49,584 nt of DNA from an uncultured Bacteroidales bacterium (GTDB taxonomy: Bacteria; Bacteroidota; Bacteroidia; Bacteroidales; FEN-979), in NCBI GenBank assembly GCA_903885595.1, contig CAISJJ010000210.1, forward strand, positions 1 through 49,584, written 5' to 3'. Position 1 is the stretch's first letter. Every line of letters starts with the position of its first letter. A program made the translations under genes and the position numbers. Below are positions 17,370 to 26,209 of this stretch, in pieces. The notes beneath the pieces were generated by a model, which saw only the letters and a list, made by a program, of their open reading frames with translations, was not told the origin of the DNA and made no database searches.

Positions 17370-18734
17370 TTATTTGAGGTGATGGTAAATCCAGCGTGAG
17401 CCTTCATAAAAAGCACGTGGAGCAACTGCAACGTGAACGGTTCCTTTTGATGGATCGTTTTCAACCGGGGGCCATGCTACATATTCTATATTAGTCAGTC
17501 CGAGGTCGGTAAACCGTTTCTTAGCCACCGTGAAGTTTCCAAACGGCACACAATCATCATTTTCGCAGTGCCACAGCAGCATTTTCGATTTCGGGGTCCA
17601 GTTAACATACGAATTATTTTCGTACATGAGCTGGCGAGCCTGGCTTTCCGGGTTTTTCAAGGTGTCGATATAGGCAGCGGTAAATACATTTTTAAGGATT
17701 TTATCTGCAGGCATTTTGCTGTTGACGACCGTTTCATCATAAAACCCGGTGGTGTACAATGGAATATTGGTTTTATAGGGCTCTTTCAACATTTCTTCAT
17801 ACGTGAAAGTTTCAGGATACATGGTGTTATAGCCCACCAGCATCATTGGCAGGAAATAGGGAACCGGGAAGGGATTATCGCCCAGCATTACACTGAGCAT
17901 GGTACCCGAAAGATCATAAGGACCATCCATGCAAACCACGCCATCAAGGCTGACATTTCTTTCTTCCAGTTCACGGGCTGCCGCCATTGTAACATACCCG
18001 CCCTCGGAATATCCGTAAAGAAAGGTCTGACCATTCCATTTTACCCAGGAGTGCAGGTCGCAACCACAGGTGCTCTGCGCTGCCATGACCATATCGGCAG
18101 TGGCATTGGCCAGCCGGTCGCGGATCACATAGGGATGGTTTTCATTAACATCATCTCCCATCCCCTGGTAATCGGGCATGATGATGATCCAACCATACCA
18201 TACTGCCATCACGTCGGCAATGGCCATTTCCGGAAAGTTTTTCCAATCACTCCATTGTGCGCTTTTCCATTTTGACGGTGCATATTTCTTCATGATCTGG
18301 GTGCCATGATTCACAGAGACAATGGGGGCGCTCACTTTACCAAACAGGCTCCATGGATAAATCAGGAGGCCGGTGAGCTCTATCGGATTTCCTTCGTTGT
18401 CAGTTGATTGATACCTGACCACTTCATGGGCAATGGGCCGGAGCTGAAGGGCGCCGGGCAGCTCACCTTTTGTGTCATCAAAAAAATCATTGTAATCGTA
18501 TCCCAGTGAATCATCCGGCAGCAGGGCCATCTGATCCATTACCTCCTGGACGGTCCGTTCGCTATGGGAAACCACCAGCATTCCACCTTCCGTAACATTT
18601 GGACATGGGGCGGGATCGGGATTCTTTTTTTTACAGGCAGAGATCACCATAAGCATGGCCAGTATCATCAAGAACCAGGTTGTAGTCTTTACCAAACCGC
18701 TTTTTTTTCTCAAAATCCAGGATCTGTTTTTCAT
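17370..18734 (-). CDS. Secreted alpha/beta-hydrolase lipoprotein (esterase/lipase type)
   Basis: The 454-residue protein has a lipoprotein signal with lipobox VISAC (Cys 34). The alpha/beta-hydrolase core shows the nucleophile elbow LYGYSEGGYV (Ser about 243). A PDYQGMGDD loop lies upstream. A probable acid residue sits in HCENDDCVPFGN, and the likely catalytic His is in GTVHVAVAPRAF near the C-terminus. The N-terminal VRYQSTDNEGNPIELTGLLI resembles secretory lipases and the prolyl-oligopeptidase-like S9 group. It probably cleaves esters or short peptides at the cell surface; the substrate cannot be told. It is convergent with the kinase gene and has no operon partner. Confidence 0.88.
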   Translation of the reverse strand: MKNRSWILRKKSGLVKTTTWFLMILAMLMVISACKKKNPDPAPCPNVTEGGMLVVSHSERTVQEVMDQMALLPDDSLGYDYNDFFDDTKGELPGALQLRPIAHEVVRYQSTDNEGNPIELTGLLIYPWSLFGKVSAPIVSVNHGTQIMKKYAPSKWKSAQWSDWKNFPEMAIADVMAVWYGWIIIMPDYQGMGDDVNENHPYVIRDRLANATADMVMAAQSTCGCDLHSWVKWNGQTFLYGYSEGGYVTMAAARELEERNVSLDGVVCMDGPYDLSGTMLSVMLGDNPFPVPYFLPMMLVGYNTMYPETFTYEEMLKEPYKTNIPLYTTGFYDETVVNSKMPADKILKNVFTAAYIDTLKNPESQARQLMYENNSYVNWTPKSKMLLWHCENDDCVPFGNFTVAKKRFTDLGLTNIEYVAWPPVENDPSKGTVHVAVAPRAFYEGSRWIYHHLK

Positions 18735-18911
18735 TTAATCCTCCGTTTTATTATTGATAACATTCAATCTTAATTAGTGTTAGTATAAAGACAATCAGGA
18801 TATCAAATAAGTTGCCTGCGACTACCGGAATTTTTCGCAACCTTACTTTTTTTCTTCGGCTGTTTGAGTTTGCGAGAACAATCAAATTTAAAAGTTCAGG
18901 AAATCGTGGGT

Positions 18912-20852
18912 TCAGGATTTGTTATTTTGTTTTTGCTTTTTACCTGAAAAATAGTAACGCCAGTCGAAGGCCATACGCAAACTGACAAACCAGGTGGTTT
19001 TAAGTTCAGGATCGTTATTGTTATCGGGATCTTTATAGACAAGGGTTGATTTAAACGGGATGTCAATTCCTCCGATGATCTGGATCACCAGGTCGGCACT
19101 TTGCCTTGCAGAAAAGGTTCTGAATGGCCTGTATTCAAATATGGGAAAATCAAGTTGTGCTGAATAAAACGACATCAGCGCCACTTTATCAGCGTCTTCT
19201 TTGTCATCAGGAACCAGCATGGCATCGCCAGCCTTATCGACGCCATAAATAGCCACCCCGATTTCGCGGCCGATGACAAACTGAAACCGGCCGATGGGCG
19301 TGACCATACCCGTTTGCCAGGGGACGAGGCCGCCATTGCCGGCTGCCACGATCATTTTATTAAGGGTTTCGGGGGCAAATATCAGCAGGAATGGGGCTGC
19401 CACGACAAGATCGCCGGGAATAAGGCAGAACGGAAGTCGCAGCCTTGCGAAATAGGCATCACGGCTGGGTATCGCTGAGAGCATCGCCCCATAATACTTG
19501 AGCAATGGTTCATTGTAATATTTCATGGAGGAGGCGCCGTCGAGTTGCCATCCAACATCGAGAAAGGCGAGCCCGTCGCCTGATTCATTCAGAACGCCTT
19601 CCATTCCCAGGCCGAAGCGAATAGACAATCCCAATCCCGGCACAAATCCCGAGGTGTTCTGGGAAGATTCAAACCCGCTCGAAATGACCGAACCTCTTGC
19701 CGAGGCTGCAAGCCCGATAAAAGGTCCTATTTCTGACCTGAACCGGGGAAGTTCCCCTCTGCCAGTAGCCAGCCCGGCAATCGGCAGAGTTTCAAGGACC
19801 GGGTAAAATAAAACATTGAAGGATGTATCAAGGTCGCGAGCTGGCATGTACATCGCTTTACCCACATTGAATGTATCGGCGGTTATCACAGATGACAGAT
19901 CGCTTATCATTGCCAGCTCCAACTTTCCGCTGGCTGCATCGAGAAATTGGTTTAAGCTTAAAAGCACCGAATTGGATGTTCTGTCTGCATCTTCGGGCAG
20001 CATGTAGGCATCGCCCATAATCACTACACGTTCTCCTTTCCAGGTACTGATGTCAAGTCCTATTTCGTTGTAATAATCATGTGTGCCTTTGCGTTGGGAT
20101 GCATCCCCCCATATACCCGCTACGTGTCCTGCTGCAAAACCATCGTTCAGGAAGTGCAGTGCAAATGCTTCATCGGCCAGGGCTGCCATGGCCAGGGCCG
20201 AGCGTTGTTCAGGCGACAGGTTTGTATCAGCCAGCCGTTGTGCTTTCATCAGGGCACTGGCATGGAACCACTTATAGTTGCCAACGAGATTAAGGGCGCA
20301 CCCTTCGCTGTAGCATATTTCAAAATAATTTTTTGCTGTTGTATTAACTTCAGGACGGGCAAGCATAAAGTGACCATAATTTCCTCCTGCCCTGGATACA
20401 TACTCGGGATCGGCCCGTAGCAACCGGATGTCGGAATCCCTTAACCGGTTCAGGTGTTCACTCGTGTTATCTGCTGTTTCAAGACCTGTTTTAAGCCGGG
20501 CAGCTATATCAGCGACCTTGAGTATCCACTCCGTTTCGAGCACGTTTTGAAGCATATTGACCGGGGAGGTGGAATGATCGCCACTTATGGCTGCCCAGGC
20601 TGCCCAGTCAAGCTTAGGGGGTTGCTCATCCTGGGTGAAATCGGCAACGGATTCTGTCAGCCGCGATTCATATCCTTTCCTGGCCTGAGTCCATAACTGG
20701 TCCAGTCTGGCACGGCGGGCAGGATCCAGTTTACGAACGGCAAGCAGTGAAAATTCGCGATGTTCAGGGTATACCCAGGCCTGGCTGGTTATTCCCAGGG
20801 TGATAATCATCAGGATGGTCAGTAGACTGTTCTTCATCATAGGCCGCTGCAA
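18912..20852 (-). CDS. Secreted Zn-phospholipase C-like protein with barrel-like C-terminal half
   Basis: The 646-residue protein has a signal peptide (NSLLTILMIITLGITSQA) and then an all-helical part with His/Asp residues arranged as in zinc-dependent phospholipase C/S1-P1 nuclease folds: VYPEHREFS near the mature N-terminus, SGDHST, NYGHFMLARP, and the strong HFLNDGFAAGH motif around residues 233-243 followed by GTHDYYNEIG. From about residue 380 the character changes to long amphipathic strands (GLGLSIRFGLGMEGVL, FLDVGWQLDGASSM, ARLRLPFCLIPGDLVV) ending in FVSLRMAFDWRYYF, suggesting an outer-membrane barrel. The enzyme activity is inferred from motifs. The alternative is a PLC-like fold used for binding only. 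Confidence 0.75.
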   Translation of the reverse strand: MQRPMMKNSLLTILMIITLGITSQAWVYPEHREFSLLAVRKLDPARRARLDQLWTQARKGYESRLTESVADFTQDEQPPKLDWAAWAAISGDHSTSPVNMLQNVLETEWILKVADIAARLKTGLETADNTSEHLNRLRDSDIRLLRADPEYVSRAGGNYGHFMLARPEVNTTAKNYFEICYSEGCALNLVGNYKWFHASALMKAQRLADTNLSPEQRSALAMAALADEAFALHFLNDGFAAGHVAGIWGDASQRKGTHDYYNEIGLDISTWKGERVVIMGDAYMLPEDADRTSNSVLLSLNQFLDAASGKLELAMISDLSSVITADTFNVGKAMYMPARDLDTSFNVLFYPVLETLPIAGLATGRGELPRFRSEIGPFIGLAASARGSVISSGFESSQNTSGFVPGLGLSIRFGLGMEGVLNESGDGLAFLDVGWQLDGASSMKYYNEPLLKYYGAMLSAIPSRDAYFARLRLPFCLIPGDLVVAAPFLLIFAPETLNKMIVAAGNGGLVPWQTGMVTPIGRFQFVIGREIGVAIYGVDKAGDAMLVPDDKEDADKVALMSFYSAQLDFPIFEYRPFRTFSARQSADLVIQIIGGIDIPFKSTLVYKDPDNNNDPELKTTWFVSLRMAFDWRYYFSGKKQKQNNKS

Positions 20853-20944
20853 TCTTGCTGTTAATAAATGACTGAAATTTATGAACTACGAATTTAATCA
20901 TTCCGGTTGGGTTTTAACGAGTGCTTTAAAATATATATTGCCGG

Positions 20945-21858
20945 GCATACCCCTGCAGGTTTAACCTCATTTACAATCATAATAATCTCCCTTCCGGTGA
21001 TATCGGTCAGCGAGAGGTGTATGTTCTGGCAGATTGCAGTGGCATGTTTAATCTCGGTCAGGGAAGAAACAGGATAGGTTTGTTCTGATAAAGTATAAGA
21101 TTGCCTGATTGATCTCCCAACTCTTCAATACTGCCCGCCTGCCCCAGTTTGATCATTAACAGTTCATCCAGAACATCAGGCGTAGTCCTGCTCTGACCAA
21201 ACAGGATGTAACCGCCGTCCAGTGTCTGACTGATTTTATAGGCCCTGTCATTGTAATTGTAAAGGTTGATCTCTTTGTCCCATATTTCATTTCCTGCATC
21301 ATCGGTCTTAACAATCCAGATATCATCTATGGTAGTTCCGACGGGATTGTTCCTGCCGGTAATTACATAGCCGCCATCGCTGGTCTGATCGACCCAATAT
21401 GGCTCTTGCTGCGTTTCGAAAACGCCGTAATTTTTCAACCAGAGCCTGTCTCCTTCAGGGGTAATCTTCATCAGGAAATAATCAGCATAATTCTCACCGG
21501 TAACGATATAGTTGTTATCATTGGTTTTCCGGATACAGCCATATGCGTTGGTATTGATGTCGTCGTAACGTTTGATCCATTCGGGGATGCCGAGATCGTT
21601 AACTTTGGCAATTTTCAATGGCCTGAGCCCTAAAGAGTCGAACCCCATGGTAAGAATATAACCGCCCCCGATTGCATTCTCGACCGAAAAACCCTCTTCG
21701 GCAGTACCTATGGTAGTAAACCTGCGTTGCCACTGCAATGCACCCTGCTGACTGAATTTCATAATAAATTCATGCAGGTCGGTAAAAGCGTTAGCGTAAC
21801 TGCCGTGAATAACGCCGGCTTCAGAAAGACTTAAAAGCCAGGTATCCGTCGGCCCGTG
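20945..21858 (-). pseudogene. Broken T9SS-exported beta-propeller-like protein
   Basis: The main frame (21058-21762) encodes repeated blades of the DGGYxxTGxxx-type (SDGGYVITGRNN, LDGGYILFGQSR, NNYIVTGENY), as in long secreted Bacteroidota proteins. Upstream, the frame remains open to the stop of the neighbouring gene at 21859 but lacks a start or signal peptide. At the other end, the sorting-domain start LILYQNKP is followed by a frame change near 21065, after which another frame reads LTEIKHATA, LSLTDITGREI, VNEVKPAG, clearly the remainder of a T9SS type A sorting domain, itself cut short near 20950. N-terminal loss, a frameshift and C-terminal truncation together mark a decayed gene. Confidence 0.7.
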
Positions 21859-22329
21859 TTATGAAACAAATTCAGGACGTATTTCCAGGTCAGTAGCAAT
21901 GCGCTGACGCGTGGGAAAGATAGCGATCATCCACACCAGCATCACCCCTGCCCCTGCCATGAACCGCAGATCACCGGAAAGCAGGAAGGCAACCAGGGCC
22001 AGAAATGCCGCCATCTCAGGTATAGCATTCCGGATTATAAAAATGCCCCTGAAAGAGGTGAGTTTTTCTTCCGGGGTTGTCATTTTATTTAAGGCTTTCA
22101 GGCGGCTTCTGTAGAAAAAATTACTTCCGAACAGGGCAGCGATTATCAGGAAGGGAACCACGTAAATCATAATCCGGTTTAATTCCTCCGTGGTGACATA
22201 GGTAAATTGACCGGTAGCCCGCATAAAATAGCAGATTGCAGCAAAAAAAAGGGTCCCGGTGAACAATCCGGCCCAAATGATTACCATTGAAAGTGTAAAG
22301 GAACCCGGGGGCTGCTGATGTACGATCAT
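21859..22329 (-). CDS. Small integral membrane protein, function unknown
   Basis: The 156-residue protein has about four membrane helices (LSMVIIWAGLFTGTLFFAAI, IMIYVVPFLIIAALFGSNFF, AAFLALVAFLLSG and FMAGAGVMLVWMIAIF). A charged loop between helices 2 and 3 contains RLKALNKMTTPEEKLTSFR. The layout resembles small conserved Bacteroidota membrane proteins without assigned function. Its stop codon at 21859-21861 directly abuts the broken T9SS gene in the same frame. No operon partner is visible. Confidence 0.8.
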   Translation of the reverse strand: MIVHQQPPGSFTLSMVIIWAGLFTGTLFFAAICYFMRATGQFTYVTTEELNRIMIYVVPFLIIAALFGSNFFYRSRLKALNKMTTPEEKLTSFRGIFIIRNAIPEMAAFLALVAFLLSGDLRFMAGAGVMLVWMIAIFPTRQRIATDLEIRPEFVS

Positions 22330-22501
22330 TTGTTGTTGGTTTTATTGAGTTCATACAAAGGTATGCTGAATTTTCAGCCGAAACGGAGAAATGTTAAATT
22401 TCCAATTCTTATTCCAGAGATTTATATTTTTTCTTGCCAACTTTTTCTACTTTTATGGTAATAATATTAATACCTGTCATATTTACCAAAAACGAACCCC
22501 G

Positions 22502-23560
22502 ATGAAATCAAAAACCCGAATCCTGATTGCAGTGATTGTTCTATTGATTGCAGGCATTATCACATTCATATCAACGATGTATAAACCTGCCGGCAGTGAT
22601 CTGACCACAGGCAGTTTTGGAAAGGCTGATAAATATCACAAACAGCCAATGACAGAGAAAGATGTTCAATTAAGGAGCAAATTTGTTGAAGATACCCTCC
22701 TGTTGCGTAACATGATACAGGGGCTCAGATATTTCACGCTTTTTAATGAAAAAGTTACCAGTCAAATCGATACAGCGCTGGCATCACTCCGGTATCATCC
22801 CCTGCTTTCCGACCAGGGATTGAACCCGCCGTTTATTGCCTTAAAGGAATACAGTGCATTCCTGGCCAGTAGCAGCAGCAGCATTACTTCAACCGAAATC
22901 ATGCTCCGGCAGTTCTGTTCCGGCCAGGAGGCGCCCGATCAGTCGGTTGATGTTGAAAAGAACCTGCGTGACCTGGGTAATTTTTTAAACCAGGTTGCTA
23001 TACGAGACAGTGTGCTCGAGGAGGCCGCTATGAGCATCGACCGCTATCTTGATAAAGCCGGGAAGAAAAAACTAATGTATGAGGAGATTAGCGACCTGAA
23101 GAATTTCCGTGACCAGTTGTTGGTCGATAACATTCTGACCGCCGCCATGCTGGGAGAAAAAAGCACGCTGTCAAGACTTGCCAGGTATGTTAAAGATGAG
23201 GATGACGGTTCGGATTTGATCGCCTCCGCCGGAACATTTAACATCAAAACGCAGGAGGTTTTAGCTCTTGGGAGCATAGGTTTTATCCCGGAAATACTGT
23301 CTGTTGAAACAATAAATGTTATTTCAATTGAACAAGCAGTTAATATATTTAATTCCCTTTCTGTTCAACAGGTGGCTGGAGTCCTGTGTACAACCAGCAG
23401 CGGGGTGATTCCTTTAAACATGTTAGATCAACAGGTGGCTGGAGTCCTGTGTACAACCAGCAGCGGGGTGATTCCTTTAAACATGTTAGATGGAGTATAT
23501 TCCATTAAAAACCAACTCCAGGAATTAGGGTGCCTGAACAACTGGAATTTTTTGTATTAA
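22502..23560 (+). CDS. Membrane-anchored protein with an exact 21-residue duplication, function unknown
   Basis: Starting at the ATG at 22502, the 352-residue product has one N-terminal membrane helix (ILIAVIVLLIAGIITFISTM). A mostly helical domain follows, presumably periplasmic, with a Ser-rich stretch SSSSSITSTE. Near the C-terminus the unit starting QQVAGVLCTTSSGV is present twice in direct succession, encoded by two identical 63-bp copies (23366-23491). The sequence does not match a family I know. The frame also extends upstream to 22391, but that part is unusually rich in Phe and looks non-coding. Confidence 0.75.
   Translation: MKSKTRILIAVIVLLIAGIITFISTMYKPAGSDLTTGSFGKADKYHKQPMTEKDVQLRSKFVEDTLLLRNMIQGLRYFTLFNEKVTSQIDTALASLRYHPLLSDQGLNPPFIALKEYSAFLASSSSSITSTEIMLRQFCSGQEAPDQSVDVEKNLRDLGNFLNQVAIRDSVLEEAAMSIDRYLDKAGKKKLMYEEISDLKNFRDQLLVDNILTAAMLGEKSTLSRLARYVKDEDDGSDLIASAGTFNIKTQEVLALGSIGFIPEILSVETINVISIEQAVNIFNSLSVQQVAGVLCTTSSGVIPLNMLDQQVAGVLCTTSSGVIPLNMLDGVYSIKNQLQELGCLNNWNFLY
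23366..23491 (+). repeat. Perfect 63-bp tandem duplication inside a gene
   Basis: Copies 23366-23428 and 23429-23491 are identical base for base. Because 63 is a multiple of three, the frame is kept and 21 residues, including a Cys, are simply repeated. Identity without any synonymous change shows the event is recent or maintained by recombination. Confidence 0.95.
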
Positions 23561-23686
23561 AAATGGCGATTGAACATCCTCATGCCCTTTAATTCCAGGA
23601 AACCTTTGCATGCTGGTAACAAACCCCTCCCCAATGGCGTGACAAGGCAGCAATGGTACTGCCGGGTTTTCGAAAACAGTATGTTC

Positions 23687-24493
23687 TTATTTTTTCGTAA
23701 GGCTCAACTGGTAGTACTGCCATGACGACATGACACGGCTGACTGTGACCGTGGAGGAGGTGTCAACGACAAACTCACTCATCCCGACAGGATGAAGCGG
23801 ATCGGCCCAGTCGTAGGTGTATCCGAGCCTGGTCCAGGGAAAGGCGCTTGTGGTAGAGGTATCATACTTGTTTTGAATTTCATGTAAAAACCACGAACGG
23901 TGCTTCTGGCTAATCCATGAAGGAAAAAAGAGATCGGCTTCATGATCGGTGATCTCGGGATCAGGGGTTGGGCGGAACAGGTTTTCAGGATAAACCCAGT
24001 ATTCGACAAAGAAATTATTCTTGGTATCGGGGGGCATCCCCAGTACCTGTGCGATGCGCAAATGCAGCTGCAAACTGTCTCTGAAGGTGTTCTTTTTCAG
24101 GAAATCCAGCATCTGGGGAGCGGTGGTAATCCACGACATGTATGCCTGGCTGTTGCTCGTTTTGAAGGTTTTTCCGACAGGCCAGTAGGTAGTGGAGGAT
24201 TGTTTCATCCACGAAATTACCAGCACCCGCCACTTGCCTGCCGAATCGGCCGACCATACCAGGTTTCCCTGCCCGGCGGCGCTGTCACCATAATTGATTA
24301 CAGCGGTAAGGCTCCTGAAAATTTCGAAGGGTTCAGCCACTTTGGCATCGATCACCGCCAGGTTGTATTGCTTTTTCAGGGTGTGCATGTCGGGGCCTGA
24401 TGGCGCATAAATGGGTGCATCTTCCTTTTTGCATGCTGCAACCAGCATCAGGGAAAGGAGCAGCAGGAATGTATTTCGGCCGGAGGTTTTCAT
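23687..24493 (-). CDS. Hypothetical lipoprotein
   Basis: The 268-residue product starts MKTSGRNTFLLLLSLMLVAACKKED, a lipoprotein signal with lipobox VAAC (Cys about 21). The mature protein contains AVIDAKVAEPFEIFRSLTAV, a stretch of short amphipathic strands, and a helical YDTSTTSAFPWTRLGYTYDW region near the C-terminus, ending VMSSWQYYQLSLTKK. I do not recognise the family. The ATG at 24493 is chosen because the signal peptide starts there; the frame extends to 24523. It is divergent from the OmpA-family gene. Confidence 0.85.
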   Translation of the reverse strand: MKTSGRNTFLLLLSLMLVAACKKEDAPIYAPSGPDMHTLKKQYNLAVIDAKVAEPFEIFRSLTAVINYGDSAAGQGNLVWSADSAGKWRVLVISWMKQSSTTYWPVGKTFKTSNSQAYMSWITTAPQMLDFLKKNTFRDSLQLHLRIAQVLGMPPDTKNNFFVEYWVYPENLFRPTPDPEITDHEADLFFPSWISQKHRSWFLHEIQNKYDTSTTSAFPWTRLGYTYDWADPLHPVGMSEFVVDTSSTVTVSRVMSSWQYYQLSLTKK

Positions 24494-24714
24494 ATCCATG
24501 GAATTTAGATGCAAAGTAATCAAATTAATCCCTATAAAACATCAGGCATGTCTTTTCCTTGTTAATTTCAGAAAAGTTAAGGCTGCCTTTCAAATATTTT
24601 TAATCTTTGCATCCTGAAAGAAGCAGGCATTTCCTTCAGAATAAAAGAGGCTTTCCTGCGTTATTTATGTGGAAATATGAAAGTATCTTAAATAGTATTT
24701 TATTACAAAGATTT

Positions 24715-25533
24715 ATGAATATGAAAAAACAGTTTTTTTTGATTGCAATAATCCTGATTGGTGTTACAACCGGATTTGCACAGGATACGGAGGGATGTAA
24801 AGACCATCCATTGTTTAACCGCATGCCCGGATACAACATTCTGGAATGCTCTCAAAACTATAACCTGCTCGATTTTTACAACAGTAAGGGTGAAGATCTC
24901 CGGCTGGAAGGAAACCTGACCTATGCCTGGTATGTATTCGATTGGGAATCAGGAAAACCTGAACCGAGTTATTTGCAAATTGTCAGAAATTATGAAAATG
25001 CCGTCATAAAAGCCGGCGGCAGGAAAATATATGAATATACCGGATTGGGATGTTTTGAGTTAAATAAAAACGGCAAAGAATACAGGATAAAAGTCTTCGC
25101 CACGAACAACAGTGATATTATCCTTAATGTACTCGAATTGGAGGTAATGAAGCAGGAAATTACTGCCAATGAAATGCTCGACGCCCTGAATAAGGATGGT
25201 TACATTGCGCTTGATATCCTTTTTGAAACAGGAAAGTCTGCAATTCAAAAAGAATCGATTCCCATAATCGACCAGATCAGCGAATTGATGAGGACGGATG
25301 CATCCCTGAAAATCAGCATCGAAGGTCATACCGATAACGTGGGCGATGCTGCAAGCAATAAAAAACTCTCCACCGACCGGGCTAAATCGGTTATGGATGC
25401 TCTTGTTGCTAAAGGAACAGATAAAGCAAGAATGTCATTCACCGGCTGGGGACAGGAAAAACCAGTTGCTGATAACAGAACTGAGGAAGGCAGAGCCAAA
25501 AACAGGCGGGTTGAAATAGTGAAGAAGCCGTAA
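24715..25533 (+). CDS. OmpA-family peptidoglycan-binding outer-membrane protein
   Basis: The 272-residue protein has a signal peptide (KKQFFLIAIILIGVTTGFAQ) and a roughly 130-residue N-terminal domain of the type seen before OmpA domains in Bacteroidota (HPLFNRMPGYNILECSQNYN, YLQIVRNYENAVIKAGGRKI, LNVLELEVMKQEIT). It ends with a complete OmpA C-terminal domain: ILFETGKSAIQKES, ISIEGHTDNVGD, KKLSTDRAKSVMDALVAKG and GRAKNRRVEI. It would tie the outer membrane to peptidoglycan. The ATG at 24721 is an equally possible start. Confidence 0.9.
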   Translation: MNMKKQFFLIAIILIGVTTGFAQDTEGCKDHPLFNRMPGYNILECSQNYNLLDFYNSKGEDLRLEGNLTYAWYVFDWESGKPEPSYLQIVRNYENAVIKAGGRKIYEYTGLGCFELNKNGKEYRIKVFATNNSDIILNVLELEVMKQEITANEMLDALNKDGYIALDILFETGKSAIQKESIPIIDQISELMRTDASLKISIEGHTDNVGDAASNKKLSTDRAKSVMDALVAKGTDKARMSFTGWGQEKPVADNRTEEGRAKNRRVEIVKKP

Positions 25534-25551
25534 CTGTTAATCAGTTCCGGG

Positions 25552-25986
25552 TTAATCCATCGGATATCCGTAGTCGGTCCAGTTCACTTTAAGATTTTGC
25601 GACAGATTTAGTAATTTGAGATTTTTATATCCCTTCTCCTTCAGGAGATTGAAGGCAGGCCTGATATTCGGGCAATTGCGAAAGGGGCAGCAACCGCAGT
25701 AAATCACCACCAGTTTATCTTTCGGAACAGCAGCGAGCGCTTTGCTAAATTTGTCGAGTGCTGCCTTGTTGTTGGTGCTGCCGATATTAACGGCCCCTTT
25801 GATATCGGCAAGTGGTCCGATATTGTATATCACCGGCTTTTGTCCTTTCGCATTGTTGATCATGCTGGCCAATGCGGCCGGGTCAAGGAGGTCTTTGGCC
25901 GTCCAGGGTTCACCTGTCTGGGCTGAGAGTAATCCTGCAATGTTCGTGAAGATGATCGTCAGCAATGTGATCAGGGTATGTTTCAT
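25552..25986 (-). CDS. Secreted rhodanese-like protein with a Cys-rich active loop
   Basis: The 144-residue protein has a signal peptide (MKHTLITLLTIIFTNIAGLLSA) and a single rhodanese-like domain: PWTAKDLLDPAALASMINN, VIYNIGPLADIKGAVNIGS, LVVIYCGCCPFRNCPNI and GYKNLKLL. The active loop YCGCCPFRNCPN has the central Cys of rhodaneses plus three additional Cys, more suggestive of thiol redox or metal chemistry than of simple sulfur transfer. It is convergent with the OmpA gene; the two coding regions end 18 bases apart. The exact activity is open. Confidence 0.85.
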   Translation of the reverse strand: MKHTLITLLTIIFTNIAGLLSAQTGEPWTAKDLLDPAALASMINNAKGQKPVIYNIGPLADIKGAVNIGSTNNKAALDKFSKALAAVPKDKLVVIYCGCCPFRNCPNIRPAFNLLKEKGYKNLKLLNLSQNLKVNWTDYGYPMD

Positions 25987-26209
25987 TTTTATCATATACA
26001 AGTATTTATATTTGTTGCAAAAATAGATAAAAAGGCTGGAATCCTATCCTTTGATAATAGCTTGGTGACAAATTTGGATTACATTTGTTTACCTGATATT
26101 GAATAAAAACAACATATACTTCAGGAAGATCTGTGTGTGCAATTTTTCATCGCCATAATTCATTAACAATGAGGAGGTCCTGCCCGCCTATACAGAAAAA
26201 TCAATCCCA

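Noticed and set aside
17568..18275. Long plus-strand frame opposite the hydrolase
   Set aside because: Antisense shadow of the alpha/beta-hydrolase, which carries signal peptide and catalytic motifs; the shadow has no recognisable domain.
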